A stretch of 64,000 nt of DNA from Parietichytrium sp. I65-24A. Its lineage: Eukaryota; Sar; Bigyra; Thraustochytrida; Thraustochytriidae. Shown here piece by piece: positions 40,896 through 51,000 of this stretch. Both the position numbers and the translations under genes were made by a program. Location of the stretch: positions 114,154 through 178,153 of the forward strand of contig BLSF01000045.1 of NCBI GenBank assembly GCA_012862575.1. The letters run 5' to 3'. Numbering within the stretch: position 1 is the stretch's first letter; every line of letters begins with the position of its first letter. The notes beneath the pieces were generated by a model. The model worked only from the letters and a program-made list of their open reading frames with translations, was not told the DNA's origin and made no database searches.

Positions 40896-42231
40896 GAAAA
40901 AAAACACTGTTATTTTTTTCGCGATCGCCCCTGGGCTTGAAGCTATGAACGACAATTTTGACAAACTCCTCGCTCCGTTTTTCTATTCTATTCTTTTCTT
41001 CGAACCTCGCGCATTCTTCCTCGTTGCCGGCATTATCCGCTCGATCCGCTGCAACTGCAAGCTCCGTAGCGGCCAGCTCGAAAGTGTCAGCGGCCTTGGT
41101 AATCGTCGTTGGCCTTTTCCCGTCCAGGAGAGCCATATTGCAGTGTCACTCGGCACAAAAAAGCATCATCGAATCGAGTGCAGATGTTGCGAAGAGAGCG
41201 CGAGAGAGAGTCCGCGACGAGTAGCTTCCCAATATTCGTTGCCCAGCACTTGCCTCTGAGCCCAAGAAAAGGCGTGCGACACACCGGCCTAGCATTCAGC
41301 ACCGCGGCCGATGCGAAATTATTGCACGGTCTTGTCGATCGGCCGGCTGGCTAATGAATGCGAGGGCGGCGGCATCAACTTCATCAACTTGGACCTCTTG
41401 CACGAAGGGCCCATCGGACTGACAGGCAGATAGATGGATGATCGTCGCGGGTGGCGAAGTTAAGTATTTCAAAGCCAAGTTAATAAGAAAACGACGATGA
41501 AGATTTTTGGCATATTCCCACTTGCAGTTCAACATTTTCTTATTCTTTGTTTATCTTCTGTTCTGTGTGAAAACAAAAATGTTCATTGAGAATGAAAGTT
41601 GGAAAAGAAAAGCCGAGAGGCATGACTCTTATGTGTTTTGATATGTGGCTGCGAGTACCAAGTAAGCTTATCAGCCAAGTTCAGTTGAAATGAAATGAGA
41701 AGACGGGAAATTGCGTGCATGCATGCCATACAGCCATAAAAATACAACATTCTGTGATATCCATCACATTAACTACATCTCCATGTAATGTCCAATGCCC
41801 AGCACTAGCGACTGACCTAATCTAGATCACCATTCCAACCCCACATCCAGCAATCACATGCATTTCGTATTTTAATCTCCATGGGCAAATCAACAAGCTC
41901 TACTTGCACACACGTTCCTCCTAATCTACCCTATAGCGGCTACGCTACTCTTACTCCAACTCCTGCATCAAGGGCTAGCGTGGCATGGTCGACTCCTAGA
42001 CAGCAAGTTTGGCGGAAGAGAGAGAGAGAGAGAATGAGAGAGAGAAGACGGCGCAAAAGACGCGGCCGAGGGACGGTGGGAGAGGGTCTTCGAGAGAGAG
42101 AAAGAATAGAGAAAGAAAGAAAGAAAGAGAGAGAGAGAAAGAAAGAGAGAGAGAGGAGGAGGTAGCGCGCGGAGAAGTGTGTGGGTTGGGATGCAAGGTG
42201 GAGCAGCGGCACAGAGAATATCGAAGGCGAG
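40896..42231. other. Intergenic, no gene seen
   Basis: About 1.3 kb between the LRR membrane protein and sulfatase 1. An open frame in another phase continues past 40895 but is a shadow of the LRR gene. The last 220 bases are the purine tract listed separately. I found no upstream exon with a signal peptide for sulfatase 1. Confidence 0.45.
42014..42165 (+). repeat. Purine-rich (GA/GAAA)n tract upstream of sulfatase 1
   Basis: About 150 bases of AGAGAG and GAAAGA units with few pyrimidines, on the sense strand, ending some 67 bases before ATG 42232. Confidence 0.9.
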
Positions 42232-44328
42232 ATGGTGAACGCGAATATAGCCATGGCGTCGTTTGTGGGCGCAATGAGCACGCGCACGCTGAGCTCGAAG
42301 CCGAACTTGGTGCTGTACCTGGCAGATGATCTCGGCGTGGGGATGGTGAATCAACATGCGCCAGAGTGGGCGCTCGTGGAAGATGCTACGACGTTGGAGG
42401 AGGTGGACGAAGCCAGACGCATCCAAACGCCCACGTTGGAGAGATTGGCTCGAGAGGGGAAGAGGTTCTTCAACAGTTATGTGGCTTCGTCTGTCTGCGG
42501 CCCATCCAGACACACCCTGCTCACCGGGATTCAGACTGGGTTGCAAGATATACGCGGAAACGGTTTCGGGGATGGTACAAGCGACGTTGATCTCAACGAA
42601 AATTTTACCACTATTCCCGAGGCACTTAAAAGCGCGGGATATTCCACGTATGCAGTTGGCAAGTGGGGCGTTTGCACCGGCGAGGACTCGTCGGGAATGC
42701 CTTGTCGCCGCGGCGTAGACAAGTTTTTCGGTCACTACACTCATGAAAGCGTAGGACATGCTTTCCCCACGACCGTGTCCTCCTGCACCGTTGACGCCAA
42801 CGGCGCAATAGAGCAAGAGACGGTGAGCTTTTCGGAAAATAGTGACTCTTCTGAGTCTGCCTGCGTGGACACTGACGCGTGCACCTACTTTGACTTTGAG
42901 ATCCGCCGGAGGGCTCTGGGGTTCCTGGAGGATCACGTGAACAGTACCCCCGAGGATCCCTTCTTCCTCTATTGGGCGACCACCTCGGGCCACTCCTCCA
43001 TGTGGGTTCAGAAGGATAAATTTGGGAATTGCGACTTGAAGTCCCACCCTGTGCCGTCCTTTGGCCGGTACACAACGGCCAATCTCACTGGAACAGGTCG
43101 AGTGACGACCGAGATCCGCGGTCTCATGGCCATGGTTGAGCTCACCATAGACGAAGATATGCGACAGTTGCTTGCATTCTTGGAGGCTAAAGGAATCGAC
43201 GATAATACTCTAATTGTCTTTATGACAGATAATGGGCCGCATCGAGAGGCGTTTGCCGATGCTGATTACGACCCAATCACAGACCTTGCCGGAACCGCGG
43301 GTTTGCAAGGAATTAAGCGCAGAATGTACGAGGGCGGCGTCAAGTCCCCGACGATCACCTGGTGGCCAGGTGTGATTCCTGCTGGGACCACGTCAAAGTA
43401 CCCGTTTATGCTATACGACGTGGCGCTGACATTCGCAGACGCAGCTCAAATTTCGGAGACCGACTCTATTCTCGACAGTTTCAACCGCGAGCTAGCCGGC
43501 GGGGCTTCGCTCATGTCGGTAATGGTGGCAGACGCAGATGATTCCATTTCTTCTGTCCCAGAGAGAAATTGGACATCGGCTGAAATTTGCTTCCTGAGTG
43601 CGGGAACAACGCCTGCAAATCAGGTATGCCCGATCAAATGGAGCCCAGAGCTGGGTTGCGCTTATGCCTTCTACGATCTGCGATATTGGCCAGACAAGCT
43701 CTACAAGTATGTTCAGAACAAGGTGGGGGAGACTCCGGAGGTTTATGAGCTCTACAGCGACCCGTTTGAGGACACTGACCTGTCTACCAACCTTACCGAT
43801 GAGTTGGAGTACCTAAGTGCAGCGAGACACTCGATTCGCACGCCTCTTTGTCCTCTCGAAGACTACTACGACTCGTCGTGCTTTACGAGCGTTTGCAACG
43901 AATACTCCAAATCCAAGTGCAAAAACGACGCTACGTGCACATACGATTCAAGCGCGACTCCATACGCCTGCAACGCAAAGCCGACGTCGGCTCCGACGCT
44001 TAGCCCCACCACAAACAGCCCGTCGGACTCGCCAAGCTCGTCACCATCGAGCGCTCCCACCTTGGCACCGAGTTCATCGCCGTCTAACGCCCCCCAAGCT
44101 CCGACGTTTGCAGCTCCCAGCAAAAGCCCGTCTGCCGCGCCGACCAGCTCTCCCACGGTAGCCCCGTCTACGAGCATGCGAACACTCGCTCCCACGCAGA
44201 CCCCGCACGACGACAAATCAGAAGAATCAAACGTGAGCGCCACCCCAACGGAGTCGCCATCCAGCGCATCGACTTTGATTGCTGCGATCTCCGTCATGCC
44301 GATTGCCATCTCGTACTTGAATATCTAG
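42232..44328 (+). CDS. Sulfatase with Ser/Pro/Thr/Ala stalk (paralog 1)
   Basis: 698 residues from ATG 42232 (a second ATG lies at 42253). The core starts NLVLYLADDLGVG with the metal-binding Asp pair, then SVCGPSRHTLLTG, in which Cys89 of the C-x-P-S-R motif is the residue converted to formylglycine, then VGKWG, GHSS and TDNGPH. This is the type I sulfatase fold, with a family-specific insertion (CTVDANGAIEQ to CTYFDFEIRR). C-terminal to the core is a Cys motif (CNEYSKSKCKNDATC), a stalk of PTSAPTLSPTTNSPSDSPSS type and a hydrophobic end (LIAAISVMPIAISYLNI) that could be a GPI or membrane anchor. No clear signal peptide precedes the core, unlike paralog 2. Substrate unknown; polysaccharide sulfate esters are plausible in a marine protist. 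Confidence 0.88.
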   Translation: MVNANIAMASFVGAMSTRTLSSKPNLVLYLADDLGVGMVNQHAPEWALVEDATTLEEVDEARRIQTPTLERLAREGKRFFNSYVASSVCGPSRHTLLTGIQTGLQDIRGNGFGDGTSDVDLNENFTTIPEALKSAGYSTYAVGKWGVCTGEDSSGMPCRRGVDKFFGHYTHESVGHAFPTTVSSCTVDANGAIEQETVSFSENSDSSESACVDTDACTYFDFEIRRRALGFLEDHVNSTPEDPFFLYWATTSGHSSMWVQKDKFGNCDLKSHPVPSFGRYTTANLTGTGRVTTEIRGLMAMVELTIDEDMRQLLAFLEAKGIDDNTLIVFMTDNGPHREAFADADYDPITDLAGTAGLQGIKRRMYEGGVKSPTITWWPGVIPAGTTSKYPFMLYDVALTFADAAQISETDSILDSFNRELAGGASLMSVMVADADDSISSVPERNWTSAEICFLSAGTTPANQVCPIKWSPELGCAYAFYDLRYWPDKLYKYVQNKVGETPEVYELYSDPFEDTDLSTNLTDELEYLSAARHSIRTPLCPLEDYYDSSCFTSVCNEYSKSKCKNDATCTYDSSATPYACNAKPTSAPTLSPTTNSPSDSPSSSPSSAPTLAPSSSPSNAPQAPTFAAPSKSPSAAPTSSPTVAPSTSMRTLAPTQTPHDDKSEESNVSATPTESPSSASTLIAAISVMPIAISYLNI

Positions 44329-45478
44329 GCCATCGCAAATCAACACAAAGACCACTACCAACTCTCGTTTTCGTTTCCAAAGAAACCCAAAACCTCTCCG
44401 CATCTGGGCCAGGGCAAAATTCACACTTTGCCTAAGCTGCAAGAGATCTCACCGCGCGGAATTGAAGAGCGCTTTTCTTTCCCGTTTCCTTTCGTAAGAG
44501 TATTGAAATGTAAATGGGATGTAAGACAACGGCAAAGCCTTTCCGCGAGACTAGAAACCGCTACTCGAGTACTACCTTCTCGTAAAAAAAAATCGGCCGC
44601 GGACAACCCGTACACATACTCATAGACAGTGGGTCAAGCTAAATTGGATGAATTGATTGATTGATTGAATGAGTGACTGAAACAGTGGAGTGTGAAAAGC
44701 GTAATGATTCGTTTTGTATTTATTTTCACCATCGAGAGACTTTCGCCACGAATGCGCAGGCCGTAGATGTGCTGTAAATGGACCTCCCGCACTGAGTCGA
44801 ATGTGCATGGGAGAGACATAAGGGATAGATAGACATCGCGCTGTGGCTGGACGCTTGCCTGGCCGGCTGGTTATACAGTAGGACAACTTGGCTGGTTAGA
44901 CTCGTTATGCTGGGGAAACGTACTGAACTAACTAATAGCTCAGTGGTCGCTGGAGTCGGTCCCTTTTCACTTTTCACACAGATCACACAAAGCACATATC
45001 AGTACTCAGTAGCACATAACGAAGTGCAGAAAGCGGCGAAAAGTGCGGGAGCAGTTCTGCTTCACCACTGTGGCAACTGTGGCGCTGCTTTTGTGCAGTT
45101 TCTTGGCTCGTACTAGTACTGTGAGTGCGCGCAAGCCTGCTTTCTCCGGGCGAGAAAAGCCGCGTTGGGTAGTTGCGACGAAGTCAGCAGCTGGCAACGA
45201 GCTTGGCTGTTTTGTTGTTGTTTTGCAGGTTTGTTGACTTGCAGTTTCTTGCTCTGCGGAGGGAGGTTCCAAAATAGTTTTGAACACCGGTGGCTCGCTA
45301 GTCTGGGATTCGCGCGCTTCTCTCCGTGTGTTGAAGAGAGAGAGAGAGAGACAGAGAGAGAGACAGAGAGAGAGAGAGAGTCTGTCATCCTCAACGACGC
45401 AGTGGCACAGCTGCTCGATTTTGCAGAAAAGTTGTGGTTCACGTTGGAGTGACCGAGGAAGCGCAACCAATCGGGAGA
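44329..45478. other. Intergenic between the sulfatase paralogs
   Basis: About 1.15 kb. No coding exon recognised. A purine tract of GAGA/GACA units at 45335-45382 lies about 97 bases before ATG 45479 on the sense strand, matching the arrangement at sulfatase 1. Confidence 0.55.
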
Positions 45479-47438
45479 ATGCATACGCTGTCGGCTGCGC
45501 TATGGCTCGTGCTGCTGGGTGCCGCTCTGGGTAAAGTGAATGTGGTGGTGTACCTCGGAGATGACATTGGCGTTGGCATGGTCAACCAGCACGCGCCGGA
45601 ATGGTCTTTGATGGAAGATACATCAGCACTGAAGAAGATCAAGGAGAAGAGACGGATACAGACGCCAACTCTGGAGCGCTTGGCGAAGGAAGGCAAACGG
45701 TTTTACCATAGCTACGCAGGAAGCTCAGTTTGCGGCCCGTCGAGGCACACGCTGTTAACAGGCATCCAAGCTGGAATGCAACCCACGCGAGGCAATGGTT
45801 TTGGCGAAGATGGCGCGACGGACGTGGACCTGGACACGAACTTCACCACAGTTGCGGAAGCGCTCAAGAGCGCCAACTACCTCACGTACGCAGTGGGGAA
45901 GTGGGGGGTTTCTTCCGGAGAAGACTCTCCCGGCGACCCGTGCAAGCGCGGGTTTGATAAGTTTTTCGGCCAATATACGCACCAGAGCCTAGGGCACGCG
46001 TTCCCTACTTCAATATCTACTTGTACCGTGTCGGAGGACGGAAGCATCGATTATAGCTCAGTCTCGTATCCCGAAAACAACGACGCCTCTAAGGCCAACT
46101 GTCTCGGGACTGGGGCATGCACTTACTTTGACCACGAGATTCGGCGCATGGCCTTGACTTATTTAGAGGAGCACGTGTCCAGTACACCTAAGCGGCCCTT
46201 CTTTCTTTACTGGGCCACCACCGCTGGGCACTCTTCCCTATATGAGGAAGGGAATAAATTCGTGAATTGCCGACAGAAGACCCACCCTGTCCCGGACTAT
46301 GGCCGGTACGTCAAAAGTCTTCTGAAGGGCACCGGTCGAATCACCCCGGAAATTCAAGGGCTGATGGCCATGATGGAGCTCACCGTTGATGCGGACTTGG
46401 AGGCTCTCCTGAACTTTCTGACTGCGAAGGGCATCGAAGAGAACACAGTAGTCGTGTTCGCGTCTGACAACGGGCCGCACAAAGAGGCCTTTGCAGACAA
46501 AAAGTATAACCCACTGCGGGATGTGACTGGCACAGGAGGCCTCAAGGGGGTAAAGAGACACATGTACGAAGGATCGTTGCGATCGCCGACGATTGTTTGG
46601 TGGCCCGGAACTGTAGCAGCAGGGTCCGTGTCCCGCTACCCTTTCTTCCTGTACGATCTCCCTCTCACTCTGGCAGAGGCCGCAGGCATTCCGGACTCGG
46701 CTNGCCGCAGGCATTCCGGACTCGGCCGCAATTTTGGAAAGCTTTCATCGCGAGAATGCTGGTGGGGCATCGGTTCTGGGTGTTATCAAGGCCGCATCTG
46801 ACGATGCCGTAGCAGAATTTCCGGTTCGAGAGTGGGCCAATGCCGAGATCTGTTTTCTGCGCGCTGGGAGGAACCGGAAAGGCAAGGTTTGCCCGCTCAA
46901 GTGGAGCAAAAAGCTTGGGTGCGCGTACGCGTTTTACGACTTGCGATCGTGGCCAGACAATGTCTACAAGTACGTGCAAGACGAGGTGGGCCAGACCCCC
47001 AAGCTGTTTGACGTGCTGAGCGATCCGTCGGAGACAAAGGAGCTATCCAAGTCGAAGAAGACTGAGAAGAATTACCTTGCCGCGACCCGGAAGAGTGTGC
47101 GAGACGCCCTCTGCCCGCTTGAGGACTACTATGACGACACTTGCTTCCGTCACGAATGCAACAAGCTGTCTGCCCAGAGCTGTCCTAAGCAAGACATGTG
47201 CATTTGGGCAACAGACGAAACGCCGTACGCGTGTGTGTCGAAAGAGTACTTTTACGGCTCGCCGTTTCCCACGGCCGCGCCAACGCTGACGCCTACCAAG
47301 GCTCCAACGCTAACGCGGAGAGAGCGCATCGACATTTCTTGCCGAAAGTACGGCAAAAAGACCTGCAAACGCAAGAGCGCTTGCGCCTGGAGTTCTTCTT
47401 CAAGTACCTGCGGCGCGAGCGCCAGCATTTCGCGATGA
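45479..47438 (+). CDS. Secreted sulfatase (paralog 2), split in the assembly by a duplicated join
   Basis: ATG 45479 gives a signal peptide (MHTLSAALWLVLLGAALGK), then NVVVYLGDDIGVGMVNQHAP, SVCGPSRHTLLTG with the formylglycine Cys at residue 85, VGKWG, GHSS and SDNGPH. It aligns with paralog 1 over the whole core. At 46679-46726 a 23-base stretch occurs twice around a single N, adding 25 bases and shifting the frame. The two reading frames, 45479 to about 46700 and about 46727 to 47438, agree in phase if the extra 25 bases are an artefact, giving 644 residues. The C-terminus carries two Cys motifs (CNKLSAQSCPKQDMC and SCRKYGKKTCKRKSAC) around a short PTAAPTLTPTKAPT stalk and has no hydrophobic anchor, so it is probably fully secreted. 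Confidence 0.87.
46679..46726. other. Assembly join artefact: 23-base duplication around one N
   Basis: The sequence GCCGCAGGCATTCCGGACTC plus GGC appears at 46679-46701 and again at 46704-46726, separated by T and N. A single N between exact copies is typical of contig ends that overlap but were joined without merging. Protein continuity across the gene supports this. Confidence 0.85.
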
Positions 47439-48071
47439 AGATCGCCAAACCAAACTTTGAGAACTTGAATGAAAAATAGCTCTAGAGCTAGAGAGCTAGC
47501 CTCTAGAGCTTTTTAATAAACATTTGACATGCAATTTGTAGCAGCCTCTGTATTCGCTATCAGTCTTATCAGAGTCGGAAGTTCTTGAAAACGTTGTCTC
47601 CTCTCGGATGCGATGAGCCATCGCGCATCTCATTGCAAAAACAAAACAAAACAAAACAAAACAAAACAAAACAAAACAAAACAAAACAAAACAAAACAAA
47701 ACAAAACAAAACAAAACAAAACAAAACACAAAACAACTGCAGGAACCCAACCTCCCGCTTTTCACATTTCACAACACACCTTTGTTTATCTGCTCAACAC
47801 AATGGCCTGCTCACTGACAAGTAGTGTTCCCACTGGCACCACTATCCGTTACCGGTCACATCGCTACCCAGCACCACCACCTCTTTGCTATTCTTTCTTC
47901 ACCCTACCCCACCTTAGCGTACCTCCCTAACCGACCCACGCATACGCGCTGAACCAGTCGCGCACACCCTGTCGAGGACATGCGCGAGTACCACCCAGCC
48001 GCCTAGCAAACCCCCGACACAATACATATACACAATACACATATAGACATTGAGAGCGGCAGGGCATCGCG
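47439..48071. other. Intergenic with AAAAC repeat
   Basis: Between sulfatase 2 and the zinc-finger/WD40 gene. The pentanucleotide repeat is listed separately. A CTAGAGCT palindrome-rich stretch (47480-47510) follows the sulfatase stop. No gene recognised. Confidence 0.55.
47637..47728. repeat. (AAAAC)n microsatellite
   Basis: About 18 uninterrupted copies of the pentanucleotide AAAAC. Apparent protein frames across it (repeated KQNKT or FVLFC) are artefacts of the repeat. Confidence 0.97.
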
Positions 48072-51000
48072 ATGCCCTCCTCCGCGGGGACACCTGCGGG
48101 GACACCTGCGGGGACACCTTCGGCGGTGTGTCCGCGCAAGGCGGCGGACGGACCTGCGGACTTGCTGCTGCGTGCCGGGCGCGAGCAGCTACGGTCGCGT
48201 CGAGATGCGCGGCATGCGCATGCGCGGTGGCATGCCTCCGTGGACGCGTGGGACGGCGGCACGCACCTGCGCGTGGCGCGCGCCACCGACGACGCCAGCG
48301 CCACGCTGCGGCGCGCCGAGCAGACCTGGGACGTCGCGCACCAGCTGCGCCACACCGCCACCGCCACGCGCCGCCTCGCCGAGGGCGCCAAGCAGCATCG
48401 CGCCGCGCTCGCCTCCCTGGGCCAGAAGGTCCTCGACATGCGCGACATGCTCCAGCTCCCCCAGCACCAGCACCAGCGTACGCGGCGTACGCGCACCCCC
48501 GGCGGGGACGGCCCCGAGGAAGAGGAAGGAAATGACCATGACAATGACAATGACAAGGAGGAGATGGCGGCGGCGGCAGTGCGCAGGGGCAGGGAGCGGC
48601 GGCGGCACGTGGCGGACGCGGAGGTGGACGCGGAGCTGTCGTTGATCCGCGGCGGAGCAGGAGCAGGAGCAGGAGCAGGAGGAGGAGGAGGAAGAGGCGG
48701 CGTTGCGGAAACGTGCCCGCACTGCGGCAGGCCGCAGCTCATGGAGCACCTGCAGCTCCACGTGCAGCACTGCAAGACCGCGCTGCGCGACCCCGTTCTC
48801 CAGATGCTGCTCCGCGCCAACGCCAACGCCAACGCACCCCAACACAGCCACCAACACAGCCACCAAGGTACGCGGCGGGGACACGAACAGGGACAGGGAC
48901 GGCGGGGAGCTGATGAAAGGGTTCCTGGCCACGGAGGAGCCGTGCCCGGAGTGCGGCGTGAGGGTGCTGTCCTCGCGGCTGGCCGCGCACGTGGCGGCGT
49001 GCTCGCGCGAGGACAAGGACAAGGACGAGGACGAGGACGAGGACGACGGCGCGCTGAGTCTCGGGGTGATGGCACCACAGGCGCCGACGGGCCTGCGCGT
49101 GGTGCAGACCGGCGCGGACTGGGCGGAGGTGGAGTGGCGCGCGCCGCTGTTCACGGGCGGGCACGAGGTGTTCGTGCACGAGTACGAGCTGAGCTACAGC
49201 GAGCGCAGGACATCGCGGCGGGACGGCCGCTGGACGGAGGAGCGAGTGGCGTGCAGCGGCGTGCAGACGTCCCGGTTCTGCTGCCGAGAACCCGTGGCGC
49301 CGCTGCGGTTTCGGCTCACGGGGCTCCGCGCCGGCGCAGAGTACGTGGACCTCACCGTGCGCGCGGTCAACCATGTGGGCGCGTCGCCGCCGTCGGAACC
49401 GATCCCGCTTGTGCGCACGGAACCAACAGCGCCGCCGTCGCGCCCGCGCCACCTCATGGTCGCGCGCGCCACCAGCACGGACTTGGTCTTGGTGTGGAGC
49501 GCCCCGGACTCGGACGGCGGCGCCCACGACGGCATCGCGCGCTACGAAGTCACGCTCTCGCGGTTCGCGCACGTGGCGGACCTACGCGCCGTGCAGCTCG
49601 TCACCGAGACCGTGCGCGTGCCGCCGAACCGCCTCTGCTGCCGCGTCGCTGGGCTCGGGGCCAGGGCCAAGCTGCTGCGCGTGTCGGTGGCAGCGGTGAC
49701 GGTAAACCGCGCACACGGAAGGACCACAGAGCTGCGCAGCGAGCCTTCGAACGAAATCCCCGAGTGCGCAACGCTGGACGCCTCCGCAGAGGAGCGCCTC
49801 CAACTCGAGATACAGCGCATCGAAGCCCTCAAGGACAACTACGTGGACTCGGCGGCCTACGCGGGCTTCACGCAGCGCTACAACAGGGTCGAACTGCTCA
49901 AGCAGCTCAAGGCGGACCTTGCCAAGGCTGAGGCCAAGAAGGACAAGGCCAACAAGGCCAATAAGGACAACAAGGACAAGGCGAAGGGCTCGGAACCAGA
50001 CCCCGGAACGGACAATGAAAGGTTCCAGGCCGCCAGGGCTCGTAACTCCAAACAGAAGAGGAAGAAAAACACGAATTGGGTGCAGGAGGCCACCAAGGAC
50101 GGCGTTTTCCTGGCATTCTCGGAGCGTCTGCTCAGCGAGCACTTTGGGTTCGACCCTGCCGCGCCGGCGGATGTGCCGGAACCGCTCGAAGGGGAGGCTA
50201 GGGACGTGGAAGGGCGCGGGACCTTCAAACGCACAGGATCAAAGCCGACCCTCGCGCGCGCCAACTCGATCCCGCACCTGCACAAGGACGAACTCAGGCG
50301 CCAGCAGTTTGGGTATCGCATGAACGAGCTCGCGAAAGAGATTACCAGACTGGAGGACAAGCGGGCGGAGTTGGTCATCCGCAGGTCCTCGCTCACCAAG
50401 CAGCTGCACGAAGAGGAGGTCCGCGTGGGCGAGCTCCTGGCCGAGCACGATAGGGTGTGCTCGCATGTTGGCGACTTTATCGATAGCGATGTGATGCACG
50501 GCCGCATGCAGCGCTTCCCGACCAAAGCGCTCCGCACCGCGCTCAGCATCGAGCTCACCGCCGGCAAGAAACGCATCGCCGCGGGCAAGCAAGAGCAGGT
50601 CGGCATCCAGGCGAGCTTGAAGGAGATTGTTACCGCTCACGAAAAGACCACAGCTGCGCTCAAGGACCGCGAGGCCCGCCTGAAAGCGTTCGAAACCGAG
50701 CTCTCACGCAAAACCTTGGTCGTGGAGCGCGTCAAATCGATCAGCGTTAAAGGCATTCGAGAATTCTTCCTCATGTGGCGAGACTTTGTCGACGCCCGCA
50801 AACGCACGAGGACCATCATTCGCAGAATCCTGCTCAAGATGCAGAATCTGGACCTCGATCGCGCGTGGAGGACCTGGAAACAGACAGTCGTGTTGGCTGA
50901 CGACAGAGAGGCCGCCAAGCGCGCAATACGCGGGCTCGGCTCCTACATGCTCGCTCACGTAGAAGACAGCCGCCTGGACATCAAGCAAGATGCTGCGAAT

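Noticed and set aside
40582-41259. Plus-strand open frame of 225 codons at the end of the LRR gene
   Set aside because: More than a third overlaps the LRR gene in a different frame and the remainder has random-looking composition.
41968-43047. Minus-strand open frame of 359 codons
   Set aside because: Antisense to sulfatase 1 and its purine tract (poly Leu-Ser from CT repeats).
47637-47728. Repeated KQNKT or FVLFC protein stretches
   Set aside because: Artefact of the AAAAC pentanucleotide repeat read in different frames.
47927-49154. Two long minus-strand open frames opposite the zinc-finger/FN3 region
   Set aside because: High GC removes stop codons in all frames; the plus strand carries paired-Cys fingers and FN3 motifs.
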